A stretch of 64,000 bases of DNA from Candidatus Angelobacter sp. Gp1-AA117 (lineage in GTDB: Bacteria; Acidobacteriota; Terriglobia; Terriglobales; Acidobacteriaceae). Under the pieces are notes generated by a model. It ran no database searches. It was not told the origin of the DNA and saw nothing but the letters and a program-made list of their open reading frames with translations. Position 1 is the stretch's first letter. Every line of letters starts with the position of its first letter. The stretch spans positions 1 to 64,000 of the forward strand of contig QHVI01000078.1 in the NCBI GenBank assembly GCA_003223515.1, given 5' to 3'. This document shows positions 18,542-26,526 of the stretch, one piece after another. The position numbers were made by a program, and so were the translations under genes.

Positions 18542-19342
18542 ATGAGAATGCCTCGACCTGTTCTGCTGCTTCTCCTTGTTCTCGCACTGCTCTTCATGGG
18601 CTCTGCCCAAACCGCTATTTCCCCGGAGCAGAGCCGGCTTTTTGACCTTGTGAATCAGGAACGGCAGAAGCAAGGGCTGCCGAAACTCCAGTGGGATGAT
18701 CACCTGGCCCAATCAGCCGAGGCACACAATCGCCTGGTAATTGCCCGTGACGAGCTTTCTCACCAGTTTCCCGGAGAACCACCTCTGGGCGAGCGTGTTG
18801 GCTCCACCGGGCTGCGCTTCAATGCCGCCGGAGAAAACCTTGCCTATGCACCCACGGTCGAGGAAGTCCATACCGGTCTGATGAACTCGCCTCCGCACCG
18901 TGCCAATATTCTTGATCCGAAATTCAACTCTGTAGGCATCAGCATTGTGAAGAAAAATGACGAACTCTACGTGGTGCAGAACTTTGCCCACGTCCTGCCC
19001 GGCTACTCTGAAGACCAGTTCCGGGATGCCGTAGTGGCCGCATTCCAGGAACAAAGGCATGCGGCAAAGATTGAGAACATTGATGTACGCTCCGATCCCC
19101 GCCTGCACGAAGCCGCCTGTGGCAAGAATCCTAATCCCAACGTGGTCATCCGGGAGGTTCCCGGCGCTACTGATTTGGTAGTGTTTACCTCCTCCGTACC
19201 GGAGAAGCTTCCTGCACAGATGAAGAGGCTGGCTGGTGATCGTACGGTGAAGCGGATGAATATCGGCGTGTGTTTTCGTCCTGGTAAAGAGCATGGTTAT
19301 GGAAGCTTTTCGGTGGTGGCGGCGTTCTTTCCGGTAACGTAG
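18542..19342 (+). CDS. Secreted CAP-domain (SCP/PR-1-like) protein
   Basis: 266 residues. A signal peptide (VLLLLLVLALLFMGSAQ) is followed by a CAP domain at about 35-150: LFDLVNQERQKQGLPKLQWDD, the metal/active-site His in AEAHNR and SHQF, AGENLAY, and MNSPPHRANIL. The C-terminal ~110 residues are an additional region of unknown function. CAP proteins are extracytoplasmic and have been linked to lipid or peptidoglycan binding. Monocistronic. Confidence 0.88.
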   Translation: MRMPRPVLLLLLVLALLFMGSAQTAISPEQSRLFDLVNQERQKQGLPKLQWDDHLAQSAEAHNRLVIARDELSHQFPGEPPLGERVGSTGLRFNAAGENLAYAPTVEEVHTGLMNSPPHRANILDPKFNSVGISIVKKNDELYVVQNFAHVLPGYSEDQFRDAVVAAFQEQRHAAKIENIDVRSDPRLHEAACGKNPNPNVVIREVPGATDLVVFTSSVPEKLPAQMKRLAGDRTVKRMNIGVCFRPGKEHGYGSFSVVAAFFPVT

Positions 19343-19385
19343 CATCTTCTGGCGGATTACCGCAAAGGACGCAAGGTGATGTCGC

Positions 19386-19925
19386 TTAGCTTTGTGCCGA
19401 GCTTTCTTCTTCCTGCAAGGCTGTGAGCACTTCGTCGTCTACGTCCCAGCTTTTAAGGATCTTGATGGAGGTGCGCGAGGTGAAGCCGGCGCGCATCAGG
19501 GTGCGGAAGACTTTGGCGGCCTGGCGATTGTCGGCTGGTTTCTTCAGGCGCTTGCGTTTCAGAAAGTCGCGTGCCAGTTGCTCTTCATTTACTCCTGAAT
19601 AAGCTTCTTTGACAGCCTTCTGGATGACCTCAGGATGCAGCCCCTTGGCCTTGAGATCGGTGATCACGCGGCGCTCACCGTATTTTTCATTGTCACGGCG
19701 ATAGACGGAATAAGTGGCAGCGTATTTCGGGTCGTTCAGGTACTTCTGCTCTTTCAAACGCAGGATGACCATCTCGACCAGGATGGAACCGGCTTCATCT
19801 CTGGGAACACGGTTGCGCAACAGGCGCTTGAGTTCGGCTACGCTGCGCATCCGCCGCCCCAGCGCGCCAACTGCGTATTCGTAGAGCGAAGCTTCGTCAG
19901 TGATGGTTCTTTTTTGAAAAGCCAT
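19386..19925 (-). CDS. recX: RecX family regulatory protein
   Basis: 179 residues of three-helix repeats characteristic of RecX: YAVGALGRRMRSVAELKRLL, then LKEQKYLNDPKYAATYSVYRR, NEKYGERRVITDLKAKGL and a C-terminal repeat. RecX binds RecA filaments and inhibits recombination activity. recA is not adjacent. It is convergent with the CAP gene, and no terminator hairpin is evident between them. Confidence 0.88.
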   Translation of the reverse strand: MAFQKRTITDEASLYEYAVGALGRRMRSVAELKRLLRNRVPRDEAGSILVEMVILRLKEQKYLNDPKYAATYSVYRRDNEKYGERRVITDLKAKGLHPEVIQKAVKEAYSGVNEEQLARDFLKRKRLKKPADNRQAAKVFRTLMRAGFTSRTSIKILKSWDVDDEVLTALQEEESSAQS

Positions 19926-20060
19926 AGAATCCCGGTGAGCATTTCTATGTCCTCACCAGAGATATTTTAAATTGAACCGCAGAACGCAGAGGGCGCACAG
20001 AAATTCAAAGGTGTAGCATTTGAATTACTCTTCCAAGGCCAGCTTTGGCGGACCGAAAAT

Positions 20061-20173
20061 CTTGAGAGAACAAAAAGAGTGCCAGATCAAATACACATAA
20101 ACTTATCTTGTTACCTCTGCGTCCTTTGCGTCCTCTGCGGTAAAAGGTTTTGGTTGTGGCTCGCACGCTGTGC
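20061..20173. repeat. Repeat family B, copy 1
   Basis: About 110 nt nearly identical to 60885-60999: AGTGCCAGATCA, ATACACATAAACTTA, then CTCTGCGTCCTTTGCG, TCCTCTGCGGTAAAAG and TTTTGGTTGTGGCTCGC. At 19974-20000 the inverted motif ACCGCAGAACGCAGAGG occurs, so the unit may be a small inverted-repeat element of about 170 nt. Confidence 0.65.
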
Positions 20174-20251
20174 TGCAAGGTTTGTGTTCCCACGGCAAAA
20201 AGCCCTGGCTGTAAGCACAACCAGGGCTGTAAAGAGGAGCAGCTTGCGCAT

Positions 20252-21382
20252 TTAGATTCTGCCGGCGCTGAAACCTGCCTGTTCCATCTGCTCGCGCGCC
20301 GCATCCCCGGTGGAGGCAATACCCTGGATTTTGAGCTTGAAGTCATCAGGATTGCTGGCGTTCTCGAGTGCGGTTTCGTAGGTAATCAATCCCTGCTGAT
20401 AGAGATCATAGAGAGACTGGTCAAAGGTCTGCATGCCGTACTGCGACGTACCGGCGGCAATAGCTTCATGAATATGGCGGGTCTTTTCCGGGGTCATGAT
20501 GCACTCACGCACAAAGGCGGTGGTGATCAGGACTTCCACCGCGGGCACGCGGCCTGCGCCATCGGCACGCTTTACCAGGCGCTGGCTGATGACGCCGCGC
20601 AGGGTGGCCGCAAGCTGCATGCGAATCTGTTTCTGTTCCGGTGGAGGAAAGACGGAAATAATACGGTTTATGGTTTCCACCGCGTCCAGGGTGTGCAATG
20701 TGGAGAAGACCAGGTGGCCGGTTTCAGCGGCGTGCAGCGCGGTAGAGATGGTTTCCAGGTCGCGCATTTCGCCCACCAGGATTACGTCCGGGTCCTGGCG
20801 CAGGCTGGCGCGCAATGCGGAGGCGAATGACGGTGTATCCACTTCGACTTCGCGCTGGTTCACGAATCCTTTTTTGTCGCGGTGCAGGAATTCGATTGGG
20901 TCTTCAATGGTGATGATATGTTCGGGGCGGCTGGAGTTGATGCGGTCGAGCATGGCGGCCAGTGTGGTTGACTTACCGGAGCCGGTCACGCCCGTGACCA
21001 GCACCATGCCCCGGGCTTCTTCGCAGATGTGCTCGATGACTTTGGGCAGATAGAGTTCTTCCAGGGCGCGAATCTTGGTGGGAATCACGCGCAGCACCAG
21101 TCCCACATTGCCGCGCTGCTGGAAGACGTTTACACGAAAGCGGCCAAGGCCGGCAACACCGTAGGCCATATCGAGCTCGGCATTCTCTTTGAATTTCTGT
21201 TTCTGCCGGTTCGACATCATGCTGAAAGCCATGTTCAGCATGTCTTCGGCCGAGATGCGGGGCTGATCGGTCAGCGGGACCAGTTCGCCATCCACGCGCA
21301 CGTGGGGATAGTTGCCGACTTTGAGATGCAAGTCGGAAGATTTGCGCTCCATCGCGATTCGAAGCAGATCATCAATGTGCAT
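20252..21382 (-). CDS. pilT: Type IV pilus retraction ATPase PilT
   Basis: 376 residues. It has the PilT N-terminal domain (SSDLHLKVGNYPHVRVDGELVPL), Walker A GVTGSGKST near 135, the Asp box ITIEDPIEF, Walker B DVILVGEMRD, and the AIRNLIRE-like region replaced by MQTFDQSLYDLYQQGLIT. PilT depolymerises type IV pili to power twitching and DNA uptake. No other pilus gene is adjacent. Confidence 0.95.
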   Translation of the reverse strand: MHIDDLLRIAMERKSSDLHLKVGNYPHVRVDGELVPLTDQPRISAEDMLNMAFSMMSNRQKQKFKENAELDMAYGVAGLGRFRVNVFQQRGNVGLVLRVIPTKIRALEELYLPKVIEHICEEARGMVLVTGVTGSGKSTTLAAMLDRINSSRPEHIITIEDPIEFLHRDKKGFVNQREVEVDTPSFASALRASLRQDPDVILVGEMRDLETISTALHAAETGHLVFSTLHTLDAVETINRIISVFPPPEQKQIRMQLAATLRGVISQRLVKRADGAGRVPAVEVLITTAFVRECIMTPEKTRHIHEAIAAGTSQYGMQTFDQSLYDLYQQGLITYETALENASNPDDFKLKIQGIASTGDAAREQMEQAGFSAGRI

Positions 21383-21646
21383 AGTAACTTTTTGCTATTC
21401 CCCTGCCTGAGCAATGTCTCTTGCAAGCTGGTTATGGGCTGAAACCTATCATGGAGCTACAGGGAAGGCAATCAGGTGTCACGCTGAAGGCACTTCCGAA
21501 AGCCCGGTAACGGCTGGCTCAAGTGTATGGCCAATCAGCGTGCGGACAAAGTTACCGTAGATACGGTACAAATGGTCTGGACACGATTCGGAGTGGCTGG
21601 GCCCTGATAAACAGAAACCTGCCGTCATTCCGGGCATCTACATAGT

Positions 21647-22936
21647 GTGATAGAGCAGAAAGACAATCGGCCTCACGTGGTTATCATCGGCGGAGGTTTT
21701 GCCGGGATCAATGCCGCTAAGGCCCTGGCCAAAGCCCCGGTGCGAGTCACCGTAGTGGATCGCAAGAACCATCACACATTCCAGCCTTTGCTCTATCAGG
21801 TGGCGCTGGCGGTGCTCTCCCCGGCGGAAATTGCTTCTCCGATCCGGACGGTTCTGCGCAAGGCCGGGAACATTCAGGTCCTGCTGGGCGAAGTCACCGG
21901 CTTTGATCTGGAAAACAAAAACGTAAAAATCGGGACGCTCGATCTTCCGTACGATTACCTGGTTGTCGCAGCGGGGGCAACTCATGCTTACTTCGGGCAT
22001 CCTGAGTGGGAGCAGATCGCTCCCGGCCTGAAGACCCTTGAAGATGCCACCGAGATTCGCCGCCGCGTGCTGCTGGCCTTCGAGACGGCGGAACGTGAGG
22101 GATTGACCCAGGGACAACATCCTCCACTGAATTTTGTGGTGATCGGTGCCGGGCCTACGGGGGTGGAACTGGCCGGAGCTATTTCTGATATTTCGCGGCA
22201 TTACATGGAGAAGGATTTTCGCGCCATTGATCCTGCGGGAGCGCGCATCCTCCTGCTGGAAGGCGGCCCGCGCGTGCTGCCTGCTTTTCCTGACGACCTT
22301 TCGGCCAGTGCAGAGAAGCAATTGACCGAGCTGGGCGTAGAGGTGCGGACATGTGCCATGGTGACTAACCTGGAGCCCGGATGGGTGACGGTGGGCGATG
22401 AGAGGATTCCTGCTTCAGTCATTCTGTGGAGTGCAGGTGTTGCGGCATCAGCCTTGGGGAGAATGCTGACCGGCCAGACTGACAGAGCTGGGCGTGTTCT
22501 GGTCGAAAGTGATCTGACTGTGCCCGGACATCCCGAGGTTTTCGTAGCCGGTGACCTGGCAGCGGCAAAGATGGGTGAGGGAAAGTTTGTTCCCGGTGTG
22601 GCGCCGTCTGCTATCCAGATGGGGAAGTTCGCCGCCCGGCAGATCACGAGATCAATTGAAGGCCAGCTACGGGAAGAATTTCACTACCGCGACAAAGGAA
22701 CCTTGGCCACCATTGGACGTTCCAAGGCCGTGGCTGACCTGGGCAGGCTACATTTTTCCGGCTACTTTGCCTGGCTGGCATGGCTGTTCGTTCACCTGCT
22801 GTTCCTGATCGGCTTCCGCAATCGCTTCATGGTGATGAGTGAATGGGCGTGGGACTACATCACCTACAACCACAGCGCGAGGTTGATTACTGATCCAATT
22901 GCTGGAGAGTCTGCGAAGAGCAAGGGGACATCATGA
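21647..22936 (+). CDS. ndh: Type II NADH:quinone oxidoreductase
   Basis: 429 residues from a GTG at 21647. The FAD Rossmann motif HVVIIGGGFAGINAAKAL opens the protein; the NAD-binding motif is FVVIGAGPTGVELAGAI near 160; the second FAD motif VFVAGDLAA comes before GVAPSAIQMGKFAA. The C-terminus YFAWLAWLFVHLLFLIGF is the membrane-association helix of NDH-2. It passes electrons from NADH to quinone without pumping protons. There is no strong ribosome-binding site before the GTG. Confidence 0.9.
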   Translation: MIEQKDNRPHVVIIGGGFAGINAAKALAKAPVRVTVVDRKNHHTFQPLLYQVALAVLSPAEIASPIRTVLRKAGNIQVLLGEVTGFDLENKNVKIGTLDLPYDYLVVAAGATHAYFGHPEWEQIAPGLKTLEDATEIRRRVLLAFETAEREGLTQGQHPPLNFVVIGAGPTGVELAGAISDISRHYMEKDFRAIDPAGARILLLEGGPRVLPAFPDDLSASAEKQLTELGVEVRTCAMVTNLEPGWVTVGDERIPASVILWSAGVAASALGRMLTGQTDRAGRVLVESDLTVPGHPEVFVAGDLAAAKMGEGKFVPGVAPSAIQMGKFAARQITRSIEGQLREEFHYRDKGTLATIGRSKAVADLGRLHFSGYFAWLAWLFVHLLFLIGFRNRFMVMSEWAWDYITYNHSARLITDPIAGESAKSKGTS

Positions 22937-23031
22937 GACCTGCTATAGAGACACGGAATACCGGAAAACGTAACAGCGGAAGACCACTTGATGTAGATAT
23001 CAGTACCAGTTGAACCACAGCGGCGCTGCAC

Positions 23032-23451
23032 CTAAACAACAGAACTCCGAATGATATCAACTTCTTTAAAGTGCTTATCCCGTGTCAACAAGGTAAGTTT
23101 TTGTTGATGTGCTATAGCAGCTATCCAGATGTCGTTCGAAGGAATAGGTTTCCCTTTTTTTCGTAAGAGAGCCATGATCTCGCCATAAGAATAAGACGTA
23201 TTCAGGTCACAGGGAAGCACGGGAACGGCCTTGACCAGAGATTTGATTCGATTTATGTTGTGCTGAACTCTTCCTGAATTGAATGCGCCAAAATACAGTT
23301 CACCTACAACAATGCAAGGTAAAAAATACGAAGAACCGGGCAGGAAAATTTGGGAGAGGGAATGGTCGTTTTCCAGAACGGCAATGACAATATTAGTGTC
23401 GAGCAGGTACTGACCATTCACTTGGCTCAATCCTTTCACACGCTTCTTCAA
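23032..23451 (-). CDS. vapC: PIN-domain toxin (VapC-like)
   Basis: Up to 139 residues; the domain starts at QYLLDTNIVIAVLEND. Acidic residues of the PIN active site are visible: D in LLDTN, E in VVGELYFGA, and D in PSNDIWIAA plus TRDKHF. It should act as a Mg-dependent ribonuclease. The ORF overlaps the upstream antitoxin by 59 nt from its ATG (23451); a GTG at 23421 would reduce the overlap and start closer to the domain. The DNA is more AT-rich than most of the window. Confidence 0.88.
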   Translation of the reverse strand: MKKRVKGLSQVNGQYLLDTNIVIAVLENDHSLSQIFLPGSSYFLPCIVVGELYFGAFNSGRVQHNINRIKSLVKAVPVLPCDLNTSYSYGEIMALLRKKGKPIPSNDIWIAAIAHQQKLTLLTRDKHFKEVDIIRSSVV

Positions 23452-23920
23452 TGGCTTTTCTCATTCTTTTTGCGTCTTCGCGTGAAATACCCCCATTAAA
23501 ATTCAACAATACGGAGCCACTCGCGCCAGAGAGCCCCATTGCTCTTTTTTCGTTGCCATTTCTCCCCGAGTAATCATGTTCATACCATTCAACCAGGTAA
23601 CGATACTTTGAGGGAAGATCTTCAGGTACAGGATGTGTTTTACCGTTGCGACGGTCGCGATGAAACTTGTCTCCAGGGCGAAAGAGTCTTCGCCGCCCCC
23701 GAGATGTCTCGGCCAACATTTTATGCTGAGCTGGGTTTGGTGGCTTAGTCGCTACACAATGAACTGAGGCATGCACTTGTAATCCAGGCCGGAATCCTCC
23801 AGCCACATTCTCCTTCATTGCCCGTTGAACAATCTCAACAATGGAGAAATCGTCTCGTGACGGATGTTCAAGATGAAGCAAAGATGTTGCAAGCCAGATT
23901 TCGTCAGCTACCTTAATCAT
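23393..23920 (-). CDS. Antitoxin-like partner of VapC with N-terminal wHTH-like domain
   Basis: 175 residues. The C-terminal part (LLNFNGGISREDAKRMRKAIEEACERIEPSEW) is typical of antitoxins paired with PIN toxins. The N-terminal ~115 residues (ADEIWLATSLLHLEHP, IVEIVQRAM, RPGLQVHASVHCVA, RRRLFRPGDKFHRDR) belong to a domain I recall as an uncharacterised family; it looks like a compact winged-helix/HARE-type fold and may bind DNA. The start at 23920 coincides with the predicted transcription start, so the mRNA may be leaderless. Confidence 0.7.
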   Translation of the reverse strand: MIKVADEIWLATSLLHLEHPSRDDFSIVEIVQRAMKENVAGGFRPGLQVHASVHCVATKPPNPAQHKMLAETSRGRRRLFRPGDKFHRDRRNGKTHPVPEDLPSKYRYLVEWYEHDYSGRNGNEKRAMGLSGASGSVLLNFNGGISREDAKRMRKAIEEACERIEPSEWSVPARH

Positions 23921-23921
23921 G

Positions 23922-23955
23922 TATGTATGATAAAAACATACATAATCTCTGTCAA
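23922..23955 (-). promoter_or_regulatory. Promoter and palindromic operator of the vapC operon
   Basis: On the minus strand TTGACA (23955-23950), 17 nt, TATCAT (23932-23927). A perfect 8-bp inverted repeat TATGTATG (23922-23929) / CATACATA (23937-23944) with a 7-nt spacer covers the -10 box. The expected +1 is at or next to the A of the antitoxin ATG (23920). Confidence 0.65.
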
Positions 23956-24387
23956 GAGATATTTATTTCATTCTCATCAGCGATCAATGGGTGAATCAGG
24001 CTGTCGTGGTTCTTGCATGATCGTTGATTCTGGACTGAAGGCCGACGAGGTTTTCGCTGGGAATGCAGCCACAAAGCTGCCAATGTCCTATCGCCGCAAA
24101 TACTACAACTGGTCTCATAAATGCTGCAGGGCGGTGCCACCAGGGCTGAAGCCGTTTTTGCGGGCTGCCACGCGGGCCTGAAGGCCCGCTCTTCCACCGA
24201 TTGCTCCAAGCGCATTGATGAGATGGCTTCGAAGAATGTAACAACTTCTGAAGGCATTAATACTTACATCAAGAGCGGCAGATCACTCCCACCAGGCTTT
24301 GGAGCCCGGCGGACCTCAGCAAGATGGCGAGAGATAGAATCAGGTGGTGAGAGGCAGAATGTCGATTCATAAAGCTTCGAGCCGTTT
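23956..24387. other. Intergenic region without supported gene
   Basis: 432 nt between the vapC promoter and the ankyrin gene end. It contains a GGGCCTGAAGGCCCGC palindrome near 24173-24189 and a GGGCTGAAGCCGTTTTTGCG stretch before it, both common repeat debris in this kind of genome. Short ORFs here lack coding character. Confidence 0.5.
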
Positions 24388-25656
24388 TTACTCATGCCCG
24401 CCACTCTCATTGATCAATTGCATGGCGGGTTCGCTCACGAAGATTTTGCGGTGAAAGCGGCGGCCCCATGAAAGTGGAGTCACATCGCGATATTCATGCA
24501 TCATCTCTTCGCCATATCCGGGATGTAATTTCTTGCGCAGTGAGGCGCGGACGTTGGGATCAGCGCCGTGATCCAGCAGCAACTTCGTAAAGGGCGCCAC
24601 CTGAGGTTTTCCCATGTGGTTCATCCAGAAGTTTGGCTGCGAAACCACAGTCGAAAACAATGCAGTGTGGCCGCCGAAGCCTTCGGAGTCAACGGCAGCT
24701 TTCGCGTTCACGTCCATGCCCTGGTCCAGCAGCCATCGGGCAATCTCGATTTCATCATAGTCGGCGCACATGTGAAGCAGTGTTGTTCCATGAAGCTCGG
24801 TTGCATAGGTGGCAAACTCACCGCAGCCAAGTTCCGGAGGATAAATTTCTTCATACGTGAACGTCTGCCGCAGGAGGTTGGGATTACGCCGAAGATGTTT
24901 TTCCAGCAGGTCAATGCGTCCGCGATGCAGGGCTATGGTGGGTGTATCCGGCAGTTCCAGGCCGTGCTGTACATACATTTCCAGAATCTGGTGCTTCTCG
25001 GTGGGCTTGCGGCTGTCGGTTTCGAGGACAATATCGACGGGAGCCAACCGGTTGCCATGCGAGTCTTTGACTTGCGCGCCCAGTTCCAGCATCAGCGCTG
25101 TTCCAGCGGCGCTGAGTGTATAGGCAGGGTCGCGAAGCGGGTGTTCAGGCAGACGTGGGGTGTCCATCAAAGAGTACAGCATGCGAGCCGTTTCGATCTG
25201 GCTCTGGAGCGCTGCCCGGTCAAGCGCATGAATGTGATCTTTCGCTCCGAATTCGTGAAGCATCTTGATGATACGGTCGCGCCCCAGATTGGCGGCATAG
25301 GACATGGGCGGGCCCCAATTGCCGTCACGCACCAGCGCCTGTTCATGCAGGATATGCGGATGCTTCATGACCAGGGCGCGAACTGTTTCCAGATCGTCTT
25401 TCCAGATGGCATCCACAAGCTGGCAGGCGATCACCAATCGCGGCCAGCTTGGGACACTGTAGCTGCGGGCCAGCGCAAGCTGCGCATCGGCAAGTTTGGC
25501 CTGTGCAGGTTCGATGGGTTCAGGATGATATTTCTTGAACTTCTCGATGGCGGCAGAGTCTCCGTTGCGAATGGCGCGCAGCAGTTCCTTTGCCTGATTT
25601 TTCAGTTGTTGAAGGTTGGGGCGAACGGGAAGACGAGCATCATTCTCGGACATCAT
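24388..25656 (-). CDS. Ankyrin-repeat protein
   Basis: 422 residues without signal peptide. Ankyrin-type helices recur, for example AIWKDDLETVRALVMKHPHIL, PMSYAANLGRDRIIKMLHEFGA, TTLLHMCADYDEIEIARWLLDQGMDVNAK and FTKLLLDHGADPNVR. The N-terminal segment (LQQLKNQAKELLRAIRNGDSAA) is typical of a soil-bacterial group of cytoplasmic ankyrin proteins. A protein-binding role is likely; the partner is unknown. Monocistronic. Confidence 0.85.
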   Translation of the reverse strand: MMSENDARLPVRPNLQQLKNQAKELLRAIRNGDSAAIEKFKKYHPEPIEPAQAKLADAQLALARSYSVPSWPRLVIACQLVDAIWKDDLETVRALVMKHPHILHEQALVRDGNWGPPMSYAANLGRDRIIKMLHEFGAKDHIHALDRAALQSQIETARMLYSLMDTPRLPEHPLRDPAYTLSAAGTALMLELGAQVKDSHGNRLAPVDIVLETDSRKPTEKHQILEMYVQHGLELPDTPTIALHRGRIDLLEKHLRRNPNLLRQTFTYEEIYPPELGCGEFATYATELHGTTLLHMCADYDEIEIARWLLDQGMDVNAKAAVDSEGFGGHTALFSTVVSQPNFWMNHMGKPQVAPFTKLLLDHGADPNVRASLRKKLHPGYGEEMMHEYRDVTPLSWGRRFHRKIFVSEPAMQLINESGGHE

Positions 25657-26011
25657 GGACGAGCCTCCTTTTGGCTATGCCCTGTATCCGCTGTGCCGGG
25701 CGAAAGGAAGTTCGCAAGATTTTGGTTTGAAGCATCAGTCAGGTGGACTCAGTCCTGTCCGCGGACGGGAGGCGTCCTGCACGCCAGAACTGAGCATAGC
25801 GCTCCCGCAAAGGAGCGGTCAAATGCATGTGCACTGTGTGGACGGACTTCTTCAGAGCATTCCAGAATTGGTATAGCCAAGCTGCGTTGAACCAGGGCTT
25901 AACAGGAATATGCCGCCCGCTAAAGCGGGCTCCGTCATGCCTTTTCCTCTTTACCCACGGCTCGCGCCGTGGGCTGGAAGAATATCGCCGGCTTCGCTGG
26001 CTTGAATTCCG
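25657..26011. other. Intergenic region with palindromic repeat
   Basis: 355 nt with no supported gene. From about 25916 to 26010 it contains GCCCGCTAAAGCGGGC followed by CCCACGGCTCGCGCCGTGGG and a GCCGGCTTCGCTGGC element, a series of hairpins of the REP kind. The first half should hold the promoter of the ankyrin gene. Confidence 0.55.
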
Positions 26012-26526
26012 CTACTTTGCGCTGGCGTTCTGCGGCGCAGACGGCGGAGCTATCTGGTAGACAGTCTGTTCTGCTGTCACTACGGTGAGTTTCCCATCCT
26101 CAGCGAAATAGGCGTGAGCTATGCGCGATGGGAATCCAAAATGAGCAACGGGCTGCAGCGTTGCCGTGCTGTAAAGATCGGCAACCCCGTCAGTGTTCTC
26201 CATCAGGATAATGTTACCCTTAATGGTACCATTCACGATGTGGCCTGTAAGCACGCCTTTTTGCTCTCCGCTGGAGACTGAGTAGACCAGGGTACGGTTA
26301 TTGTCAGTATCGGTGAGGAACATCAGGTCCCCGCGAAGAAATGCGTGGGTCACATCAAAAGAATGCTTACCAGTATCGATGAGAATGGTTCCAAGTTTCT
26401 TTCCGGTCGCCGGTTCATATACCAGAACCAGGTGTGCAGTTTGTTTATCCTTAATTGCATCGAGCCTGCCGTGGAGGGCCGGATCTTCACTGGCGCTAGC
26501 CTTAATGTCGTTCCAGTTGGGTTACC
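26012..26526 (-). pseudogene. C-terminal part of the M48/propeller gene, separated by a frameshift
   Basis: Reading in the -1 frame relative to the upstream gene, the sequence stays open from PNWNDIKASASEDPALHGRL to the stop at 26012 and gives beta-propeller-like repeats (VLVYEPATGKKLGTILID, RTLVYSVSSGEQKGVLTGH). It has no own start site; a GTG at 26353 is the first candidate. It is best read as the lost end of the protein encoded at 26502-28682, about 170 residues. Confidence 0.7.

Noticed and set aside
24568..25890. 440-codon open frame antisense to the ankyrin gene
   Set aside because: Low-quality composition; it covers the complement of a recognised gene and extends into repeat DNA.
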